From Rhytidiadelphus loreus (lineage: Eukaryota; Streptophyta; Bryopsida; Hypnales; Hylocomiaceae): a stretch of 64,000 nucleotides of DNA. The position numbers were made by a program, and so were the translations under genes. This document shows positions 57,001 through 64,000 of the stretch, piece after piece (position 1 is the first letter of the stretch; each line of letters begins with the position of its first letter). The stretch spans positions 83,161,093 to 83,225,092 of the forward strand of contig OX344763.1 of assembly GCA_947034895.1 (NCBI GenBank), read 5' to 3'. A model generated the notes under the pieces. That model worked only from the letters and a program-made list of their open reading frames with translations. It was not told where the DNA came from and ran no database searches.

Positions 57001-58546
57001 AACATTCTCTGAGATGGAGAATGGGAGTCATTCCATTGTTAAAACTTCTTTTGTGTTCTATTTGCTCTTTGTTTGTGTGATCTCCCAAAGATTGGCAGGA
57101 CAGATTTGTGAGGAGTTAGGAGCGCATTTGGAGTTTGACTTCGGGTTTCTCCCTTTGGTGTTTGTGTTCCGGTTTCTCAATGCATGTGGGCAGGTAGTAA
57201 GAGTTGGGAGTCTATTCCAGTGCCTCAGTTCTATTGAGATTTAGTATTCCGGTTGAGAAAGCCGTTGCTAGGCTAGGCGAATAGGGAAGGGATCCTTAAG
57301 CGCTAGAGCTCCTAGGTAGGGAATTCGGTTGAGTGTCCGAACTCCTGTGAGGCCTCATTGCTGTAGTGGCGAACGGAAGAATCTTAGTAAAATTGGAACG
57401 GACGAATAGACTTGTAGCCGCCTTGCTTCGTACTACCTGAACGCAGCACCATCGTCGTTGTAATATGAGTAGATCGTACGGGTTTTTTTTGTGTGACCTG
57501 TAGTCCGGATCTGTTTCCGGGTTATTGTGAAAGATCAAACCGGATCCGGATTAGAATAGGAGAGTAGAGTAGAAGAAGTGGGTCTTCAGCCACTATAAGT
57601 CACGGAAGGAGCGACGGGCCTGCCACTCTCAAATTCAAGCAGCGATCCCTTTGATGGTGAAACAGAGGTTAAATCAAACCGGATAGGTTACTTGAGTCAG
57701 TGAGAGGAGACCGGAAAGGGTTGGTCTCAGAGTTGTACCCAGGACCGGAAGTTAGAAAGTCCTGGGTTTTTTTGTTGTAGATTTACTGGCCGGATTACTT
57801 CCAGGACCGGATTATGTCCTTGACCGGAAGTTGAATAGAATCCGGGAGTTATTTCTGCGGGTTGTGTTGTTTTCCAGTTGCGAGAGTAGGACCGGAAAGG
57901 TGTTGTTGAAGACTGACTTAGCCTAGAATCATAAATAGGGTGAATACTTCACAGAATCTCGTGGGTTCAATCTTTAAAGTCACTTTTGTTATACTTTAGA
58001 GTGGTTTTTGGTAGTATAACATGGGAATTGCTTATCCTGTGCTGCGACAAATACCCACTAATTAAAAAACCAATCACTACTATTCTGTCATGTACTAAAT
58101 CACATAATAGATTGATTTAGAACCCTAAGAACTATGTAAAAGTTGTAAAAGACTTGGAGATCTACAATGGTGGATTGAACATAGAGGCTGTGAACCTCAC
58201 TTGCACCCATACAATCCAACAAACACACAGTTGGTTAGAATGCGCATGTCAGATATCTTCAGCTCATAGCAGCGTGTTATAGCAATCACAATGAAAAATC
58301 ACAATAAGAGATCTCAAGAATTTAAACAACTAAACATAGTCTAACCATAATATGCAAACATAGGAGACCTATGAAGAAGCCATTATCTCAAAACACCCGT
58401 AGTACATCCAAATTTCTTTGAACAAACCTACCAACAAACACAACTTGTGTAGGTTTTGGACTGGCTAGATCTACATAAATACCTCTCAAATTACCATCCA
58501 TTATTGGCTTTGTTCATCCATGTGAATCCATTCATCAAGGGTGATT

Positions 58547-58793
58547 TTTGTAGCATCCAATGGGAAAGAAGGAATTTAAATCTCCAAACTTGGGCCACAA
58601 GTTGTCAAAAAAGGTGGGATCTAATTTCAAATTGCCTCACCAACCAAATAAATGAAGCACAGCATGATTGAATTTTGTGGTATCCAATAAGAGAGCAGGT
58701 TTTCAAATTCCCAGACTTGGGCCACAAGTTTAATTAATCAAAATGGTGGGTTTTCATTCAAACTACTTCACCAACCAAATAAATTAAGTCCAC
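58547..58793. repeat. two-copy tandem repeat, about 120-bp unit
   Basis: Both units contain CTTGGGCCACAAGTT, a GGTGGG word and CACCAACCAAATAAAT in the same order, with substitutions and small gaps. Confidence 0.75.
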
Positions 58794-59427
58794 AATTTCA
58801 CTGCCCAAGCCCCCAATCATAAATATGGTATGGGTTTACCATATAACCTAGCATGGCAAATTTGGGCCACCAATAGTAGAGTATGGAACATGTCAAGTCA
58901 AAAAGTATTGTATTTGAACATTTACCAAATGGAAGGTCTCAATTCAAGTGCCACCACTCTAAAATTGAGCCAAGTTCACAAATTAAAAATTCTTGCCATC
59001 ATGTAGAAGACAAGGAAAAGCCAAGTGAAAGCAAAACATCATGGCTAAAAGATCTAATGTATATTGGCATCAAAGATCTTGGTTAAACTTAAGTTATCAG
59101 CATAAGTACCAAATTGTGACTTATTTAACTAATTAGAGAGTAAAAATATATATGACCCAGTCTTGGAAATGCTACAGACATAGCTATAATTCCCAAAGAA
59201 ACTAAAAGGAAGGGGGGGTGGGAGGGTCATTTCTATCACAGAAATAAAACTTTAGCATCTAAAATATTTTATAAGTCTCCAAGTAATTGTAATAAATGAC
59301 CATATATTTATTAAATTATTCAAGTATTTATAGAAAATAAAATTTCAATATAAATACATTATAAAGTTTTTCCAAAGAGGTATAACTACTCTAACCTTTG
59401 TAAAAACTAAGCAAAATTGAGCGTTTA

Positions 59428-59480
59428 GGGTTTAGGGTTTAGAGTTTGATATGACGGTTTAGGATCAGGGTTTCAGGGTC
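59428..59480. repeat. interstitial TTTAGGG-like array
   Basis: GTTTAGGGTTTAGGGTTTAG followed by degenerate words. The orientation is opposite to the arrays at 16.5, 21.0 and 28.1 kb. Confidence 0.8.
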
Positions 59481-60399
59481 TATTCATGTTGTGGGGGCCC
59501 TAAACCTGACAAATGTTGGCTGCTTTGATATGCCTTCTTCAACACTCTTGGATTCCTTGAATGCTTTTTGTTTGGATGCTAAAAGGGAGATTTATTTGGT
59601 ACTTTGTATAAAATTAAGAGCCAAAGTAGAGAACTTTTCATTGCCATTCACAGAATTGCAAGTAGGTTGTTATTAAATATAGCTTTTAATTGTCATTGCC
59701 ATGGGCATTTGAATTTAATTTTTGTGCAATACATGACTATGACTATTGTAGAATCAACATGTGCACAACAAAGTCACAATAACATGAATGTGTGGGCCAC
59801 AAGATACATAATGAGAACCTATGCCACATTAGACACACATATATGTATGAACTTAAAAAGGGGCTACAATTGATTTGTTTGAGAAAATGTTCTAGTGTTA
59901 ATAGAACACTGTAGCCTAAGTATACATCCTCAAACTGACAGCTATAAATACAATTGTTCAAAGTCTAAAATAAAAGCAAAGGAGACCTCTAAACACTCTT
60001 CCTTATGAAAATAGTGCCTCTGCCTTTTGTACCTACATGACCACAATATGACACACCGCTTGCATCAGAAACACATCGCGAACGAAATAAGTGAAATAAG
60101 AATGATAACTATCACTGCGATCATCTTGGATGCAAGACAACAAAATGACAGGAGACAAATGCAACATTACTTAACAATAGAAGGCTTCAGCGTGACTGCA
60201 ATTTACCTTAACACGAGCACACACGACTTTGCACTCCGAACGCAACATGCCAAAAATAACCTGCCTACAGCAGCTGCTCCCTTGAACACAAGAATATGAC
60301 ACCACCAAGCATGCACAAACAACCAAGTACGCAAGCTGAAGCCTACACACAAATAGGCAAAACAATAGAGCAAGAGTTCCTGAAGGCCATCAAATGAGG

Positions 60400-63300
60400 C
60401 TAATCTAGTACCTCTGCCTCAAGTACAACATTGACGATGATATTTAGGACATCCTCCTTGAGCTCATAACTTCTGAAGTGCCCCTTCATCGCATGAGCAG
60501 TTGGGGCCATATAAATTTTTGATGCAATCACTATATGTGAAAACACATCCAATTGTGGTTTGTCATCTTGTAACCAATAAGTACGACTGCTTGGTCTCAA
60601 GCGCTCATACCAGAAGCCTCGCAGGACTTGATTGCCGGGCACGTACAAGCTACCAGAAGGATCAGTGAATTCACTTTCCACCTCATGGACATCCTTATCC
60701 ACCAACATGATCCAGAACAACTTAGCATCAGTAGAGTGTGCCTTCACCGCAATATTGTTTCCAATGGAAACATCCTCAGCTATCCACTCCCCCCCTAAGC
60801 TTGCTTCTACTTCTTCATTAGGATCATAAAGCAATCTCACTTGGCAAGAAGATTGTGGTTTTAGCCGTCTAAGGATCCAAGGAAGTACGTGAAATCTTTG
60901 GTGGCAACGCAAATTGGTATTGTATTCAGAACAAGCCCAACAAAAGCAGGAAAGAGTACGGAACTGAATGAGGGTAGGATCCTTACAAGACATAGACCGC
61001 ACTTGATGTTGCTTCATGCTACCTAGAATTGTCTCACACTGTTGATCCCTCACACGAAGATCTCCTTCTTTGATCTCCCAGAAGAACTTATTCGTGTGTT
61101 TTCTGGAAGAAGCTGGTCCATTATGATGCTTGTTACTTTCCTCCCTCAAAAATCTCACCATTTCCTCTGCATTTTGGATGCTTCTGCCATGTACTTTGAG
61201 CTGCTCTTTCTGAACTTCCCTTTTGCAGAGGGCACCTGCACCATCCACCTCACCTTTCCCATGCCTAGACGCAAAATAATTCCATAGCATTTGGCATCCT
61301 TTAGGCAGTACCCCGTCCGTCACCCTAGTGTAACTTTTGCAGAGGGTACCTGCTAATGAAATACCAGGCCCGTGTTGATTTGAATTGTCCGTTGCAGCCA
61401 TTAGACCAAACGATATGATTTTTGGGAACAAACCCATGTGCCTTCATAAAATCCCAATGCATTATAAAGCAATGTTGAACATATAGAGAATCATGGACTT
61501 TATCATCAAAGACATAATAATGAACTTCTTTCAGCAGAAGAGGCTCATCTCTTCCTACAGACCAATTGGGATTTAATCTATAACTTATATGCACCAAAAT
61601 CGACACTTGTACACTCCGCCAATGCATGCTCTGTGTTTCGTTTTGTATCTTCATAGAATAATTCTATGAAAAATCAACTCAAAATATCATTGTGTCCTCC
61701 AAAACTGAATTAAACAACTCCTTGAATTGATAATCTTGCCATGTTGCAAAAGCTTTTAGACGGGATTTTAGGTATTCAAACAATTTAGTTGGATTAGTCT
61801 TTTGGTACTGGACAAATGGTGCCTTTTTAGGCAAGCCATCTTCGGTGTACCCCACAACCTCCGATCCAATGGATTTCCATTTCACTAGCTTATCAGACTC
61901 CTGCTCATGAGGACAGGTTTTCAAAAGTTGTAAACCACAAGATTGACATTCCCCAAGCAAACACTCCGGTCTATGCCACATCTGGTAATCCTCCTTTGCA
62001 CACAGGATTGACTCCCACAAGCTGGTTAAAGTATCATAGGCAATATTCTTCCCTGAGCATTCCTTTACTATTTCCACACTAGCATTGCAAACCATGTGAC
62101 ATGAGCAAACACAGTTTAGATGCACACCTTGACAATCGGCTCGGAAGTCATTGATTTCATGTTTGAGGTTGCTCAACTCTTAGTGGTACTTGCAACAACA
62201 CGTATTCCAGGTCCACAAATGCCTCACCCACCATAGCTTTAGTTTGTTGAAAGATGTGAGACTACACTTCACGCTTGGATGCTTGGCCTTCAAAGCCATG
62301 TAAAATTCAAGCTGTGCAAAGGGCAATAATCCAATATCGGGTCAATAGGCGCAACAATTAAGCACAAAGGATTGATAAGCACTTCTACATAAACGAATGG
62401 TCACCACAAAGGAATCGGGTCAATAAGGGCAACAATTAAGCACAACGGACTGATAAGCACTTTTCTAAAAGGAATGGTCACCACAAAGGAACCCCGAAGC
62501 AATAAGGGCAACAATTAAGCACAAAGGATTGATAAGCACTTTCAAAAAGGAATGGTCACCGCAAAGGAACCCCGAAGCAATAAGGGCAATAATTAAGCAC
62601 AACGGATTGATAAGCATTTTTCAAAAAGGAATGGTCACCACAAAGGAACCCCAAAGCAATAAGGGCAAAGATTAAGCACAAAGGATTGATAAGCCCTTTT
62701 CAAAAAGGAATGATCACCACAAAGGAACCGGATCAATAAGGGCAACAACAAAGTACAAAGGACTAATATGCAATTTTCAAGAAAGGAATGACCACCACAA
62801 AGGAACCTTGCATGCCTAAGCACAAACGAGTCATGTACCAAGGACTCGACCCTAAACTTACAAAGGAATAACCAACACTTAGCATTGTCCCTTACAGGTA
62901 GAGCTGAACCATCAATACTAAGCAATATTCCAGTAGTCTCAAAGGAGTCATAAGCACTAAGTAGTGAATATAAGTCTCCACCTGCACTCATGAGTACACT
63001 AAGGGGTCTTTCAAAAACTACCAAGGAATCATCAACACTAAGAAATTCACAAGGAGTCTTCAAAGGAATTCTAAACACTAATTATTCTTCAAAATGTAAG
63101 AAGAAGTGGTCAACAATAAGGAATCCAGGAAGAGCCTATGAAAGACCCATCAATGCTTGCTAACCACGAGGATTCTTTCAACCATGATCACTAAGCAAAA
63201 GGAAAATGCAAAGGACTCACCAACACAAAAGTGATTGGTTATAAGCAGACAGACGATTCTTTGCTTCGCAATACCCTCATAGGATGTAAGTGCCCTTGGT

Positions 63301-64000
63301 TGAGGAGCCTAAGGATTAAAAAATGCAATTTAGTTTTTAACCCAAAACAAAAGTATCAACCAAAGAGACCCTAATTACAAAGCACAAACATCATCACTGT
63401 CAAATAAAATTGTCTCAGTAACTTACAGAAGAGAAGCAAGTACAAGAAAACTGACCTCCGATACTTGAAGAGTTGAAGGTAGTGCGCGGGTGTTCATCAT
63501 ATTTATTCACTCCAATTTGGTATCTAACAATGTCTTTGCGATTTGGGGAAACAGTGGTTTTTGAAGTCTAGAAGTTGATGATCACCTTTTTCACCTCATC
63601 AGGCAATAAATCCACCCGACGTGTAGACCGATAACTCAGCCAAAAGGCATTTTGTTGAGTATCTAGTGACAACCTTCTTTCCATGCCTCTCCTAAGATTT
63701 CGCCTATCAACCCCTATCAAGTCAGCAACCCTCCTACTACTTCCCGTATTTGAAGACGATGTAAGTGTGCAAACTATATCCTTGGCCATAACAATCTTAG
63801 ATTGTCTCACTCCAAGAAGGTGATCCACCATGCCCCCTTTTAAGTTACTCACAACTGAATGCCTAAGTTTCACTTTGCTAGGGTCAACTAGAAAATCAGG
63901 GACCATTCCGACGAGGAATTCGTGCCCTAGAAGCTTCTCAATTGTCAATTGTTGAACCATTGGATCATAGCTTCTTAGTCGAGGGCTGACTACCGTGGCA
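60400..64000 (-). pseudogene. RNase H-like transposase gene, open at the right edge
   Basis: Exon 1 runs in from beyond 64000 (TVVSPRLRSYDPMVQQL) through DLIGVDRRNLRRGMERRLSL and PDEVKKVIINF, a TAG (63568, where Trp is expected), then SPNRKDIVRYQIGV, to about 63480. An intron holds a minisatellite. The acceptor at 62312 opens an exon with FNKLKLWWV, NTCCCKYH, TAA 62180, ECLLGECQSCGLQLLKTCP and YQKTNPTK. TGA 61679 and TAG 61664 flank VDFS, the first catalytic-type Asp. IVWSNGCNGQFKS has Asn where I expect Asp. After a frameshift near 61335, ASRHGKGEVDGAGA gives the third site. A C-terminal domain with EVESEFTD and RGFWYERLRP ends in TAG at 60400. It is inactive by several criteria. Confidence 0.6.
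62335..62803. repeat. intronic minisatellite, six units of 76-79 bp
   Basis: Each unit contains CAATAAGGGCAACAATTAAG, then GATTGATAAGCAC, then GGAATGGTCACCACAAAGGA, with small changes. The last unit is the most diverged. Related, more degenerate CACTAAG/CAAAGGA words continue to about 63.2 kb. It is not a CRISPR: there is no unique spacer. Confidence 0.9.

Larger units (their letters stand above)
54633..58049 (+). mobile_element. 3.4-kb element with TGTCGCA ends and 5-bp duplication, carrying gag-like gene
   Basis: The left end TGTCGCAACG (54633) and right end TGCTGCGACA (58049) are flanked by an exact AATAC duplication (54628-54632 and 58050-58054). TG...CA ends plus a 5-bp duplication are LTR-retrotransposon traits, yet no internal second LTR is visible. 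The whole may be a very long solo LTR that encodes a protein, or an unusual short-TIR element. TATATAAG at 54876 precedes the gene and TATATAAA at 56993 follows it. ACCGGA/TCCGG words are very dense throughout. Confidence 0.65.
58055..60399. other. AT-rich, no gene supported
   Basis: A two-copy repeat (58547-58793) and a telomere-like patch (59428-59480) are the only structures seen. Short open frames lack motifs. Confidence 0.5.

Noticed and set aside
16551..59480. CCCTAAA arrays as chromosome ends
   Set aside because: They are short, degenerate, in both orientations and surrounded by unrelated sequence, so they are interstitial.
62335..62803. CRISPR-like array
   Set aside because: The units are head-to-tail with no unique spacers and lie in a eukaryotic intron.
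1..64000. tRNA or rRNA genes
   Set aside because: I looked for the usual internal boxes and rRNA words and saw none. A covariance-model search was not possible here.

Overview
The window looks like gene-poor, repeat-rich nuclear DNA of a land plant. Interstitial arrays of the plant-type telomere word CCCTAAA occur at six places. A spliced fragment of a plant SUVR-type SET histone methyltransferase is present. Introns are canonical GT-AG, and the transposase families are ones I know from plants (DUF659-type hAT, and an RNase H-like family with a GHGKGxxDGxGA-type motif). Base composition is AT-rich outside a few GC-rich repeat arrays. I could not fix the lineage; a bryophyte, fern or lycophyte would fit. 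I saw no tRNA, rRNA or organellar gene. All family names come from reading motifs, not from a search.

Layout. 0-4.6 kb: tandem repeats and a two-exon gene of unknown function. 4.9-8.5 kb: a seven-exon gene with a ParB-like segment and the front half of an amino-methyltransferase-like domain. 8.9-25.6 kb: a divergent unit. Its left arm, on the minus strand, runs from a methyltransferase-like/coiled-coil gene to an FCP1-like phosphatase. Its right arm, on the plus strand, is an almost intact DUF7869-like gene. A short 19-bp dyad, TATCNTCGANTCGANGATA, is scattered through this unit in 17 good and 2 weak copies, and I saw none elsewhere. 26.0-27.3 kb: the back half of a methyltransferase-like domain, on the same strand as the 4.9-8.5 kb gene. 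29.9-30.4 kb: the SET fragment. 31.9-33.2 kb: GTAC-rich tandem repeats. 34.39-40.11 kb: a foldback-like element with long inverted arms, CA(G/A)GGTTGAC ends and a perfect 8-bp target duplication, which fits the hAT superfamily. 40.2-40.9 kb: the C-terminal piece of an RNase H-like transposase. 43.0-44.3, 50.6-52.1 and 55.2-56.8 kb: three diverged copies of one gag-like gene. The last lies in a 3.4-kb element bounded by TGTCGCA...TGCGACA and a 5-bp duplication. 44.3-48.3 kb: a hAT end and a hAT/DUF659 transposase. 48.8-50.2 kb: a RING-finger gene. 60.4-64.0 kb: an RNase H-like transposase pseudogene running off the right edge.

Two themes tie the window together. First, nearly every long reading frame is continuous apart from isolated in-frame TAG/TAA codons where Gln (sometimes Trp) would fit, with few TGA and few frameshifts. 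This is the pattern expected from C-to-T decay of methylated cytosines in silenced plant repeats. Second, the 8.9-25.6 kb unit seems to sit between two halves of one methyltransferase-like gene and carries its own dispersed binding-site-like dyad. It is the best candidate here for an undescribed mobile or regulatory system.
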